A program made the position numbers and the translations under genes. Under the pieces are notes generated by a model, which was given only the letters and a program-made list of their open reading frames with translations, was not told the DNA's origin and did no database searches. Positions 1-7,803 of a stretch of 64,000 nt of DNA are shown here, in pieces (the stretch's first letter is position 1; every line of letters begins with the position of its first letter). Source of the DNA: Planktothrix agardhii NIES-204 (GTDB lineage: Bacteria > Cyanobacteriota > Cyanobacteriia > Cyanobacteriales > Microcoleaceae); the NCBI GenBank assembly GCA_003609755.1, contig AP017991.1, positions 1,381,501 to 1,445,500 of the forward strand. Reading direction: 5' to 3'.

Positions 1-347
1 ATTGCGGCTATGGCTGAAGGTAATCGTGCCCCCCATTCATTTACTCCAACGGTTTGAAAAGCGATTACTATTAACCAATAAATTAAGGGCGGTTTATCAA
101 AGCGAGTTTCCCCATTCCAATAGGGGGTAATCCAATCTCCTGTTAGGTGCATTTGTCGGGCGGCTTCGACAAACATCGGTTCAGTTTTATCAATTAAACC
201 AATATCGCCTAAATGACTTAAAAATGCGATCGCACTTAACAAAAATAATCCTAAAATAGAAATGCCCCAAGTCAGCTTAGGGTAGTTTTCCCAGGATTCC
301 CAAATTGTTTTAAAGTATGAATTAAATTCTGATTTTTTACTATTCAT
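1..347 (-). CDS. ArnT/PMT-like GT39 glycosyltransferase, N-terminal part (runs off window)
   Basis: The reverse strand reads open from an ATG at 345-347 to the window edge, about 115 codons. After a short cytoplasmic start (MNSKKSEFNSYF) comes a hydrophobic helix at about residues 28-45. It is followed by DKTEPMFVEAARQM, DWITPYWNGETRFDKPPL and a second helix. The Asp-Glu pair near the first periplasmic loop and the RFDKPPLIYWL stretch are typical of the ArnT/PMT_2 family, which moves sugars from polyprenyl-phosphate carriers onto lipids or proteins on the outer face of the inner membrane. The acceptor cannot be told. The start overlaps the stop of the upstream PAP2 gene by ATGA, so the two are probably translationally coupled. 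The C-terminus lies outside the window. Confidence 0.85.
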   Translation of the reverse strand, partial: MNSKKSEFNSYFKTIWESWENYPKLTWGISILGLFLLSAIAFLSHLGDIGLIDKTEPMFVEAARQMHLTGDWITPYWNGETRFDKPPLIYWLIVIAFQTVGVNEWGARLPSAIAA

Positions 348-1015
348 GATTCTCTCAATTTTTGATTTTCACGGGAAACTTTTAACCAAGCTAAACTAAT
401 CGTTAAACAGATATAGCCTAAACCATAACCTGCCAGAATATCGCTAGGCCAATGACATCTTAAATAAACGCTACTAAACCCAATAATTATTAACCAGATT
501 GTAGCGAATCCATAAATATAGGGAGTCGATTTTGGATAACGTTCTGCGAGAAGATAAGCTATAAGAAAATAAAACAAAATATTCCCCGTCGCATGACCAC
601 TAGGAAAACTTCTACCCACAGATTTTACGAGTCGATCCAAAGGGCGACTACGCTCAATCATTGGCTTGAGAATTCTATCGACTAAAATTAAAATTCCCAA
701 GGTGGAAAAAGCTAACACTTTGGCTTCAATCCAATACCGTTTCCAGGCTAAAAAGACCAAGGTTAAAGCCACAATTACCGCCGTTCCTTTTACCCCAGTT
801 AATAAATAGAAAAATCTAAAAAAATCATCCCAACTATCAGGAAAAATTTGATGGGGAACTTGAATTAAAATTTGGTCTAAAGCTAAATTCTCATTAACCG
901 AGACTCGAATCGACAGTAAAATAAATGCACATAAAATAGCTAAACAAATCCAGAGTTGCCGTTGAGGAATTGCTTTTTTAAACGCAATTAATTGATGAGT
1001 TAAGGTTAAACGCAT
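344..1015 (-). CDS. PAP2-family membrane phosphatase
   Basis: A 223-residue protein with about six membrane helices. PAP2 motifs are visible in order: KPMIERSRPLDR (KX6RP) near residue 115, PSGHATG near 138, and VYLRCHWPSDILAG near 183. The family removes phosphate from lipid phosphates such as undecaprenyl pyrophosphate or phosphatidic acid, usually on the periplasmic side. The third motif normally reads SR-X5-H-X3-D; here the Arg position is Ser (SSVYLRCHWPSD), with an Arg four residues later. The catalytic His and Asp are kept. It lies upstream of, and overlaps by four bases, the GT39 glycosyltransferase, whose lipid carrier it might recycle (inference). The ATG start at 1015 has no clear ribosome binding site. 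Confidence 0.88.
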   Translation of the reverse strand: MRLTLTHQLIAFKKAIPQRQLWICLAILCAFILLSIRVSVNENLALDQILIQVPHQIFPDSWDDFFRFFYLLTGVKGTAVIVALTLVFLAWKRYWIEAKVLAFSTLGILILVDRILKPMIERSRPLDRLVKSVGRSFPSGHATGNILFYFLIAYLLAERYPKSTPYIYGFATIWLIIIGFSSVYLRCHWPSDILAGYGLGYICLTISLAWLKVSRENQKLRES

Positions 1016-1187
1016 TATTTTTTACGTTTACAGATCAGCAGTTAAGCAACTTTTGATTATACAATAAGTTGAAATACTGGGTCAATGCGAAAAAAAACAG
1101 AAGTTAAAAAAGTTGTTTAGGTTTTCAAGGTATCGGAGAAAAAGAACTAGAATATCTAATTAGAACTTCATTAGGATGGGAGAGTCT

Positions 1188-2675
1188 ATGCTAGATACAC
1201 TAGATATAACCTTATCACTGGACAAAGAAAGCTACAAAAGCCAAATAGAGGCTTTAATGAAGGAGTTGCGATCGCTTCAGCATACCTGTCGAGAAAAAAA
1301 ATTACCAATTATTATTGTTTTAGAAGGTTGGGCCTCCGCCGGAAAAGGGGGACTGGTGAAGAAAATGGTCGGATATATGGACCCGAGAGGATTTGCCGTC
1401 CATCCCATTTGGCCATCAACCAATGAAGAATCCCGCTATCCTTTTCTCTGGAGGTTTTGGCAGAAATTACCCCCCCAGGGCAGTATTGGTATTTTTTACC
1501 ATAGTTGGTATACCTATGTTTTAGAGGATCGTTTATTTGGACGCCTGGAAAAACAGGAAGTCCCAATGGCGATGCGACAAATTAACGCCTTTGAACGTCA
1601 ACTGGCGGACGATGGGGCGGTGATGGTGAAATTTTGGATACATTTGAGCAAAAAAGAAATTAAACAACGCCTGAAAAAAGCCTCAGAAGACGAGTTAGAA
1701 GCTTGGCGGGTGCGTCCTGAAGATTGGCAACAGGCCAAAAATTATGATACCTATAGAAGTCTAGCGGAAGAAATGGTAATTCATACCGGGACAGGTTCCG
1801 CCCCCTGGACATTAGTAGAGGGAGATTGTAAACGCTGGGCCAGGGTGAAGGTATTATCAACGGTAGTGGCATCAATTAAAGAAGCCTTAGACCGTTTAAA
1901 TATTCAGTTACCCCCCGTATTTACACCCTCCCAAACCCATTTAGAACCCACGGAACCCCACCCCCTAGCGGCGGTAAATCTGAAAGTTACTTTATCTCCA
2001 GAAGACTACAAAAACCAACTGCGTCATCAACAGGCCAATTTAGGTCAACTGCAACAAATTCTCTATCAAAAACAAATTCCAGTTTTAGCTTTATTTGAAG
2101 GTTGGGATGCGGCGGGTAAAGGCGGGGCGATTAAACGATTAACCGATATTTTAGATCCTCGGAGTTATGAAGTGAACACCTTTGCCGCTCCCACAGATGA
2201 GGAAAAAGCCCGTCATTATTTATGGCGGTTTTGGCGACGCTTACCTCCGGCGGGTAAATTGGGGATATTTGACCGCAGTTGGTATGGTCGGGTTTTGGTA
2301 GAACGAGTTGAAGGTTTTGCTACAGAATTAGAATGGCGGCGGGCCTATCAAGAAATTAATGAATTTGAAGAACAGTTAACCAGTGCGGGCTATGTATTAG
2401 TTAAATTTTGGTTACATATTGACCAAGAAGAACAGTTAAAACGGTTTGAGGAGCGAAAAGAAAACCCCTATAAACTCCATAAACTCACGGAGGAAGATTG
2501 GCGAAACCGGGAAAAATGGCCGTTGTATGAAGTCGCCGCCAATCAAATGATTCAACGGACTCATACCCCTAATGCGCCCTGGACATTGGTAGAAGCTAAT
2601 GATAAATATTATGCTCGGGTTAAAGTTGTTGAAACCGTTGTTGATGCAATTCGCCATCATTTAAAACATCATTAA
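1188..2675 (+). CDS. Two-domain PPK2, polyphosphate:AMP phosphotransferase type
   Basis: About 495 residues made of two PPK2 domains in tandem. Enzymes of this tandem class transfer phosphate from polyphosphate to AMP (class II PPK2). The C-terminal domain has an intact Walker A (GWDAAGKGG, residues about 305-313) and the FDRSWYGRVL lid/Walker B region. In the N-terminal domain these read GWASAGKGG (about 47-55) and FYHSWYTYVL, so the catalytic Asp and Arg positions are lost, as expected for the structural half of this class. I prefer the ATG at 1188 because GGGAGAG lies just upstream; an in-frame ATG at 1176 has no room for a ribosome binding site. The YdcF-like gene follows after 25 bases on the same strand. 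Subclass is inferred from architecture. Confidence 0.92.
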   Translation: MLDTLDITLSLDKESYKSQIEALMKELRSLQHTCREKKLPIIIVLEGWASAGKGGLVKKMVGYMDPRGFAVHPIWPSTNEESRYPFLWRFWQKLPPQGSIGIFYHSWYTYVLEDRLFGRLEKQEVPMAMRQINAFERQLADDGAVMVKFWIHLSKKEIKQRLKKASEDELEAWRVRPEDWQQAKNYDTYRSLAEEMVIHTGTGSAPWTLVEGDCKRWARVKVLSTVVASIKEALDRLNIQLPPVFTPSQTHLEPTEPHPLAAVNLKVTLSPEDYKNQLRHQQANLGQLQQILYQKQIPVLALFEGWDAAGKGGAIKRLTDILDPRSYEVNTFAAPTDEEKARHYLWRFWRRLPPAGKLGIFDRSWYGRVLVERVEGFATELEWRRAYQEINEFEEQLTSAGYVLVKFWLHIDQEEQLKRFEERKENPYKLHKLTEEDWRNREKWPLYEVAANQMIQRTHTPNAPWTLVEANDKYYARVKVVETVVDAIRHHLKHH

Positions 2676-2700
2676 TTCCCGGCCAGATTTATCTAATCCA

Positions 2701-3687
2701 ATGTTTGTTATTCTAACTCGAATTTTATTTCTGTTGCTAGTTGCTGCCATTATATTTAAAGCCTGGGAAATTTTGGGTAGTAAGAATAATGGCTTAATTA
2801 ATCGCTTATTATTTATCCTGGTTTTAGTTTTAATTCTTGTCGCTTTATTTTTCCCAGATAGCCAAGTTGGGTCAGTGGTATTAGGAATTTTATCAATTCT
2901 TTTTAGACCTCTTGGCTTTTCAATTGTGCTATTATTAATTGCTTCTATTTTTATTAAAAATGGTAAAATTGATAAACCTGGGCCGGGTTTAATTTTAATA
3001 GCATTATTAATTTTAATTGTAGCTAGTACCCCCGTATTTGCTAACTGGTTAGCCCAACAGGTGGAAAAGGTGGCTTTAAAAACCGTACAAACGGATTTAT
3101 GTTGTGGAGAAAGGGCGGGAGCTATTGTATTATTAGGACGGGGAACCACCGAACCGAAATTACCTTATCGGAAACAAATTCAATTAACCGATACAGGCGA
3201 TCGCATTCCCTACTCCGCCCAACTATTTAGACAGGATCGAGGCCCGTTTATTATTGTTAGTGCTGGCCCCCGTAATCAATTAGTTAATCCCTTAGTTGAA
3301 GCTAATGATGTTAAACAACTTTTAGTTTATATGGGGATTCCTCCTGATAGAATTATCTTAGAAACTCACGGCGGAACCACCCATAATAATGCCGTTGAAA
3401 TTTATCGAATTATGCAAAATCACAATTTAGGTAGAACTATTATTCTAGTGACTTCCGCCCTAGAAATGCGTCGAGCTAGTCTCGCTTTTGCTCGAATTGG
3501 GTTTAAAGTAATTCCGGCTCCAACAAATTTTTATACATTTGTTCATCAGACAAAATATCTGCGTCACATTACCGGGGCTGATTTCGCGCCCAGTGCTGAA
3601 GCATTATTACTAACTACAAGAGTTTTGAATGAATACTTTTTAACCTTCTATTATTTTATCCGAGGTTGGTTAGCACCAACTATTTAA
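2701..3687 (+). CDS. YdcF/SanA-like DUF218 membrane protein
   Basis: A 328-residue protein. Its first 115 residues hold about four hydrophobic helices. The soluble DUF218 domain follows, with GAIVLLGRGT (about 140), RGPFIIVSAGPRNQ, ETHGGTTHNNAVEIY and ILVTSALEMRRASLAF. The last two are the hallmark ETxSxxTxxNA and T/S-xxxHMxRA-like motifs; Ala-Leu-Glu replaces the usual Tyr-His pair before MRRA. Related proteins (ElyC, SanA, YdcF) act in the cell envelope, ElyC in polyprenyl-carrier or peptidoglycan homeostasis; the exact activity is unknown. It begins 25 bases after the PPK2 gene and may share its transcript. It ends convergently against a small gene on the other strand, overlapping by about four bases. 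Confidence 0.85.
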   Translation: MFVILTRILFLLLVAAIIFKAWEILGSKNNGLINRLLFILVLVLILVALFFPDSQVGSVVLGILSILFRPLGFSIVLLLIASIFIKNGKIDKPGPGLILIALLILIVASTPVFANWLAQQVEKVALKTVQTDLCCGERAGAIVLLGRGTTEPKLPYRKQIQLTDTGDRIPYSAQLFRQDRGPFIIVSAGPRNQLVNPLVEANDVKQLLVYMGIPPDRIILETHGGTTHNNAVEIYRIMQNHNLGRTIILVTSALEMRRASLAFARIGFKVIPAPTNFYTFVHQTKYLRHITGADFAPSAEALLLTTRVLNEYFLTFYYFIRGWLAPTI

Positions 3688-3956
3688 CATCTAGGATTTT
3701 GAGAATTGCGATGAGAAGGATCTGATAAGCAGGGATTTGAAAATGAATCTACTTCGCCAGAACTTCCCACAATTACAATCAAAGAAAACAGAATTAAAAA
3801 TAAAAATCCTAATATTTGCCAATTGTAATTGGGTTTTGGCTCCTCTTGAATAGGTTTAACATCAACTTGAATTTCTATCTTTTTACCCTGGATTGGGCCA
3901 GCTAGTTTAATACTTTTACAGGTAATTTGATCCGGGACATGATCTTTATGTGACAT
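3684..3956 (-). CDS. Small single-pass membrane protein, unknown function
   Basis: A 90-residue frame with a basic/hydrophilic N-terminal half (residues 1-45, including IEIQVDVKPIQEEPKPN), one strongly hydrophobic helix at about 48-65 (ILGFLFLILFSLIVIVG) and a short Ser/Asn-rich tail. I recognise no family. Composition and the clean helix suggest a real tail-anchored or inner-membrane peptide. The ribosome binding site is weak (GGGTAAG). Its stop overlaps the end of the YdcF-like gene on the opposite strand. Confidence 0.5.
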   Translation of the reverse strand: MSHKDHVPDQITCKSIKLAGPIQGKKIEIQVDVKPIQEEPKPNYNWQILGFLFLILFSLIVIVGSSGEVDSFSNPCLSDPSHRNSQNPRC

Positions 3957-4039
3957 GATGCTTACCCAAGTATAAGTCTTGTACTGATTCGCTAATCAAC
4001 TACAACTGGGTTGACTAAGATTCTGGATCAAATCCTAAG

Positions 4040-4080
4040 CAAAAAAAATCTGTAGAGATTTGGAGACCAAAGCCCTACAG
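4040..4080 (-). terminator. Rho-independent-type terminator, reverse strand
   Basis: Reverse-strand hairpin with outer arms CTGTAG/CTACAG and inner arms TTTGG/CCAAA (4050-4080), followed by eight T residues (complement of the A run at 4041-4048). It would end transcripts of the TM_helix protein gene, whose stop is at 4268. The MITE-like element lies between that stop and this hairpin. Confidence 0.55.
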
Positions 4081-4113
4081 TCCAAGATTACAAATTGTTT
4101 CAGAAGCTCAAAC

Positions 4114-4214
4114 AGGACTTACGCACAAGACCAAAGAAACCGGGTTTCTGGCCGGTGATTTTGCGAATGAAATCTGGATTTCTCCTTCAGCAACCCGGTT
4201 TCTGGGTAAGTCCT
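4114..4214. mobile_element. MITE-like element with terminal inverted repeats
   Basis: A 101-bp segment begins AGGACTTAC (4114-4122) and ends GTAAGTCCT (4206-4214), a perfect 9-bp terminal inverted repeat. A second internal inverted pair carries AGAAACCGGGTTTCTG on the left and the complement of AGAAACCGGGTTGCTG on the right. TCAAAC occurs directly before the element (4108-4113) and two bases after it (4216-4221), resembling a target duplication. It has no coding capacity, so it would need a transposase supplied elsewhere. It lies in the 3957-4267 gap, which otherwise holds only the terminator hairpin. Confidence 0.55.
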
Positions 4215-4267
4215 ATCAAACTTAAATCTAGTTTCAGGCAGAACCCTGGGACTAGATTTAACCCTAA

Positions 4268-5938
4268 TTATTCATTACGGAATTTAGATAGGAAATTGCG
4301 AAGTTGTTCCCCCGCCACATCTCGTCCACCTAAACCGAAAGCAATAGCGATCGCCACCGCCACGGCTCCTAACAACAAACCAAAAGCTAAATTGACAATA
4401 TCACTGGCAATGCCCATTTGTTGTAAGGCCATGGCACCGACAAAGATAATAATGGCAATCCGAGCCGCCTGGGCTAACAGACTCGATTGACGAGTCCCAG
4501 AACTTAAAATTAAATCATGGGCTAAATTGGCAAAATATAAACCAATTCCAAACACAATCACGCCAATCAAAACTTGACCCGCGATGATAATGATTTGATT
4601 GATAATTACAGTTAAAGCAGCTAATCCCAAAATATCCGTTGCCGTAACCGCCGCAAATAACATAATACCGACTAACACCACAATTCCGATTAACTCAGAA
4701 GGAGTACGTTGGGTTAATTGGGCAGAAACAGGAGGGACTGTATACTCATTGGTTTCGGGGGTTTCCGTGGGAATATACTCCTCAACAATTGGAGATACGG
4801 GAGTATGAATCCCCAACCAGCGAAACACATTATCAAACCCCACACTGGTCAGAATATTCGTGACCAAATTGGCGATAAAACGGCCAATAAAATAGGCAGC
4901 AATTAAAACTAAAATTGCTAAAAATACTTGGGGTAAGGCGTTAAAAATTTCCGTCAGCATTAAAATAGCTGGCTCAGAAATTGCCTTAACTTGCAGGGCT
5001 TCTAAGGCAGAAATCGCGGTAGGGATCAAAATTAAAACGTAAACAATCAATCCAATAATGGAAGATGCTTTTTGATTCCCCGCGACCTGATTTAAGCCGA
5101 AACGAGTTCCGAATTGATCAATTCCGACAGCAGCTAAAAGGTTAGTAACAATTCGACTCACCACTTGAGCCACCAGCCAACCCGCACCTGCAATTACTAA
5201 TGCCGCCACAATATTCGGCAGAACTGCCAGGATCTGATAGAGCATATTTTGAACAGGCTCTAATAATCCTTGTAACTGAAGGGTACTGAGAATTGCTGGT
5301 AAAAATAACAGCACCACAAACCAATACAGGGCATTCCCTAGGGTTTCACTCAGGGAAAATTGGTCGGGAGAGACAACCTCATTATCACTAACTTGTTGAT
5401 TTAAACGTTCATCCAGACGAAGTGTTCGGAACAATCGAATTAATAAAGTTCGGGCAATAGTGGCTAAAATCCAAGCCGCCGCAATTAAAATCGTCGCCCC
5501 AAAAATTCGGGGTAAATAACTGGTGACTTGGTTGAGTAAATTGGTTAGGGGTGTCGATGCTGCGGTCAACTGAAGCTTATCCAGAAAGGCAACCACCGCA
5601 AAGATAAAAACAATCCAGAAGGCGACGGTTCCCGCCCAAGATTCTACCGGAAGTTTGTCTTCTGGTGCTGTTGAACCTGAAACCCAACTGGCAATTTGGT
5701 TGTCTAAGCCTGTTTTTTTAAACAAGCTTTTAACTAAAGATTGAGCAAATAAGGCAATCAGATAACCAACCAGTAGAATCGCACAAGCTAAGGCAATATC
5801 CACCACGGAGGCTTGACCAAGCTTTATGTCATTAATATTGGTAGGGATAGCCAAGGAGTTATCCTGGGCAAAATAAAGGGGGGATAGGGAGGATAAGTCC
5901 GTTCCCCAAAAGGGTATTAATTGATCGATTCTATTCAT
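4268..5938 (-). CDS. TM_helix-repeat membrane protein, CmpX/mechanosensitive-channel-like
   Basis: A 556-residue, very hydrophobic protein. It is built from about five repeats of the conserved TM_helix type, each with a hydrophobic helix followed by a motif such as GLDNQIASWVSG, RLDERLNQQVS or GIDQFGTRFGLNQ. Proteins of this family are usually annotated as small-conductance mechanosensitive channels and include Pseudomonas CmpX. No typical MscS beta-domain is visible at the C-terminus, so channel activity is an inference from family membership. The ATG start at 5938 is preceded by a weak TGGAAC. It is divergent from the SRPBCC gene with about 200 bp between them. The C-terminus ends in a short amphipathic tail (GEQLRNFLSKFRNE). 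Confidence 0.82.
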   Translation of the reverse strand: MNRIDQLIPFWGTDLSSLSPLYFAQDNSLAIPTNINDIKLGQASVVDIALACAILLVGYLIALFAQSLVKSLFKKTGLDNQIASWVSGSTAPEDKLPVESWAGTVAFWIVFIFAVVAFLDKLQLTAASTPLTNLLNQVTSYLPRIFGATILIAAAWILATIARTLLIRLFRTLRLDERLNQQVSDNEVVSPDQFSLSETLGNALYWFVVLLFLPAILSTLQLQGLLEPVQNMLYQILAVLPNIVAALVIAGAGWLVAQVVSRIVTNLLAAVGIDQFGTRFGLNQVAGNQKASSIIGLIVYVLILIPTAISALEALQVKAISEPAILMLTEIFNALPQVFLAILVLIAAYFIGRFIANLVTNILTSVGFDNVFRWLGIHTPVSPIVEEYIPTETPETNEYTVPPVSAQLTQRTPSELIGIVVLVGIMLFAAVTATDILGLAALTVIINQIIIIAGQVLIGVIVFGIGLYFANLAHDLILSSGTRQSSLLAQAARIAIIIFVGAMALQQMGIASDIVNLAFGLLLGAVAVAIAIAFGLGGRDVAGEQLRNFLSKFRNE

Positions 5939-6137
5939 AATTGTTCCAGTAACTTATTCGATGTTTTGATACTCGTGCGCTGTGGTTTGAACGAGAGTGC
6001 ATCTTAAGTCTGGTTAAAATGGCAGAAAAAACCGCTAAAATTTAAGGTTTTTTTTGTTTTCTGATGCGCCCCTCGTTTATACTAAGATTCTTTCATGTTT
6101 TCCATGAAATTAATCTGCCTATAGCTTGAAGGTTATG

Positions 6138-6581
6138 ATGCCATATCGTCAAGTTTTTGAACAATCTATTTTAATTTCGGCCAATTCTGGGGTTGTGGAA
6201 CGGTGTTTTACAGATTTGGAACTGATGCACCAATGGTTGAATCCGATGTTACGCTGTGAACCGATTGATGTATGGGATACAACTGTGGGGGGGAAATGCC
6301 GATTTTTGATTCAAATTCCCATATTTCAACCGAGTTTAAAAACAGTGGTTTTAGAACGGGAACCGGGGTTAATTGTTTGGGGATTTGAAGGCTATTTTAA
6401 AGGATGCGATCGCTGGGAATGTGTACCGGAAATCCCAGGGACTAAACTTTTAAATAGATTTGAATTTGAAATCCCTAATCCTCTAATTAAATTCGGTTTT
6501 AATCTCTTTGCTGCTGCTCTAACAAAAGCAGACATGGAAGCCCAATTAAAACGATTAAAACAAGTAGCAGAAAATCTTTAA
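6138..6581 (+). CDS. SRPBCC (START-like) small protein
   Basis: About 147 residues. It has a polyketide-cyclase/START-like pattern: FEQSILISANSGVVERCFTD at the N-terminus, MHQWLNPMLRCEPI, a GGKCRFLIQIP strand, WGFEGYFKGCDRWECVPE, and a long C-terminal helix ending in MEAQLKRLKQVAENL. The fold binds hydrophobic ligands; the ligand here is unknown. An earlier in-frame TTG (6126) and ATG (6135) exist. The ATG at 6138 is best placed relative to GAAGG at 6128-6132. It is divergent from the TM_helix gene. Confidence 0.75.
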   Translation: MPYRQVFEQSILISANSGVVERCFTDLELMHQWLNPMLRCEPIDVWDTTVGGKCRFLIQIPIFQPSLKTVVLEREPGLIVWGFEGYFKGCDRWECVPEIPGTKLLNRFEFEIPNPLIKFGFNLFAAALTKADMEAQLKRLKQVAENL

Positions 6582-6635
6582 TCAGTCATCAGTCATCAGT
6601 CATCAGTTAACAGTCATCAGTCATCAGTTAACAGT
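6582..6635. repeat. Heptamer tandem array (AGTCATC type)
   Basis: Seven-base units of the CAGTCAT/CAGTTAA type follow directly after the SRPBCC stop codon. The same family recurs at 22257-22297 and briefly near 32944. These match the short tandemly repeated repetitive (STRR) sequences known from filamentous cyanobacteria. Confidence 0.85.
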
Positions 6636-6650
6636 TTATTACCCATTACC

Positions 6651-6731
6651 GATCACGGATTTAAAAGGATTACGCAGATTAACACAGATTAAAATCTGTG
6701 AAATCCGTGAAATCCTCTTAAATCCGCGATC
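6651..6731. repeat. Long palindromic element, copy 1 of the ACGGATTTAAGAGGATT family
   Basis: The 21-base outer arms starting GATCACGGATTTAAAAGG pair with the right end at two mismatches, and an inner perfect pair CACAGATT/AATCTGTG sits near 6683-6700. A second copy is at 10991-11053. It is non-coding and would fold into a long RNA hairpin or cruciform. Confidence 0.8.
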
Positions 6732-6747
6732 CCTGTTACCTTAAAAT

Positions 6748-6786
6748 AAAAAGGAGTTTTTAACTTCATAGTCAAAACCCCTTTTT
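6748..6786. terminator. Bidirectional terminator-like hairpin
   Basis: Arms AAAAAGGAGTTTT (6748-6760) and AAAACCCCTTTTT (6774-6786) pair with one mismatch. T runs lie on both strands, so it could serve the DUF1400 gene from the right and the SRPBCC gene from the left. Confidence 0.6.
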
Positions 6787-6811
6787 ACTGTTTAAAAAAT
6801 TAAAGGTTCAA

Positions 6812-7453
6812 TTATTTGCAAAGCCGCATTTGAACAGCCGGTTGAGCTTTTAGGAAAGCGATCGCCTGATCGCCTAAAGCATAAACATCATTGTAGAGAT
6901 TGATCAGATTTTGAACGTTAACCGTAATTGCGGTAATTCCTCGGTAACTTAGAACTAATTCCAAAATTGAAAGTTGACCATCCCCGGCGGATTCACGTAA
7001 AGCAGTAATCACTTTATCAACCGCGATATCAATGGTGCTTCCCGAAGAAACAAATTGATTAAAAGCTCCTACCAATAATCTACCATAGGTAGAATCTAGT
7101 AGATCATTAACAACATTATTAGGAATTTTGACAGAGAAATTCAGTGCTTTCTGGAATTGCTCAACCTGATCGGGAGTCAGTTTCGCTAAAGTAATCATAG
7201 AACGAAGTTGATTAGACTGTTCTCCCGTTTGAGCAAAGGTTTGTAAATCAGCAGTAGCTAAGGATATATTTGCTGGGCCATAGATCAATCTTAATTCATC
7301 AATAGCAGGGGACGGTTGAGCAAATATTCCCAAACTAATTGTTAATCCCAATACTATAGCTAACCCCAGGGATATATATTTAGATAGACCCTGCGTAAAA
7401 AATTGATAGGGGTTACGAATACCCCGAAACCAACGCCCTGAATTTGAGTTCAT
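6812..7453 (-). CDS. DUF1400-domain secreted protein
   Basis: About 213 residues. A basic N-terminus and hydrophobic helix (about residues 22-45, ending FAQPSPA) look like a signal peptide or anchor. The mature part starts DELRLIYGPANISLATADLQ and runs through TFAQTGEQSNQLRSMITLAKL. That is the DUF1400 pattern found in cyanobacteria, often as the front part of larger alpha/beta hydrolases. No hydrolase domain follows here, so the function is unknown. I chose the ATG at 7453 over the upstream GTG at 7468 because AGGAAGGA lies just before it. Confidence 0.75.
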   Translation of the reverse strand: MNSNSGRWFRGIRNPYQFFTQGLSKYISLGLAIVLGLTISLGIFAQPSPAIDELRLIYGPANISLATADLQTFAQTGEQSNQLRSMITLAKLTPDQVEQFQKALNFSVKIPNNVVNDLLDSTYGRLLVGAFNQFVSSGSTIDIAVDKVITALRESAGDGQLSILELVLSYRGITAITVNVQNLINLYNDVYALGDQAIAFLKAQPAVQMRLCK

Positions 7454-7563
7454 TTGTTCCTTCCTCACAAGTTAAATTGAGTAACACAGTTCTGTTGTCG
7501 TCCCATACTATAGGTCTGTTTTAACCCTATTTAGGTTCCTTTAGATAGAGACTTCTCAAACTG

Positions 7564-7782
7564 TTAGATATTCTGGCTCATCTGATCCAGTATTTGCCGA
7601 ATTATAGCAGTATCCTGAGCCATCGGTAGAATTTCTAAATAATTCTCTAAATCTTGCTGTGCTTCTCTCCATCGCTGAAGATGGTAGTACATAATCCCGC
7701 GATCTCGTCTTTGATGGGGTGAATCTGGAAACAGTAGTAAAATCCGTTCTATTACCCCCAATGCGAGTTCTATAATTACCCC
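7564..7782 (-). pseudogene. Remnant of SirB1-like (transglutaminase/TPR) gene, C-terminal end only
   Basis: The reverse strand encodes about 72 residues reading ELALGVIERILLLFPDSP, RRDRGIMYYHLQRWREAQ, DLENYLEILPM and IIRQILDQM. This matches the TPR-like C-terminal end of cyanobacterial SirB1-family proteins, which are normally about 270-290 residues. The catalytic N-terminal part is absent. A TAG (7783-7785) closes the frame just upstream, and the next 1.4 kb belongs to another gene. No ATG or ribosome binding site is present. I read it as a deletion remnant. Confidence 0.75.
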
Positions 7783-7803
7783 CTAAAAAGGGCATTAATT
7801 AAC

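Noticed and set aside
4095-4490. 131-residue forward frame
   Set aside because: It runs through the MITE-like element and antisense to the TM_helix gene, with no sensible protein features.
7556-7795. 79-residue reverse frame overlapping the SirB1 remnant
   Set aside because: It is out of frame with the recognisable SirB1 residues and has no family features.
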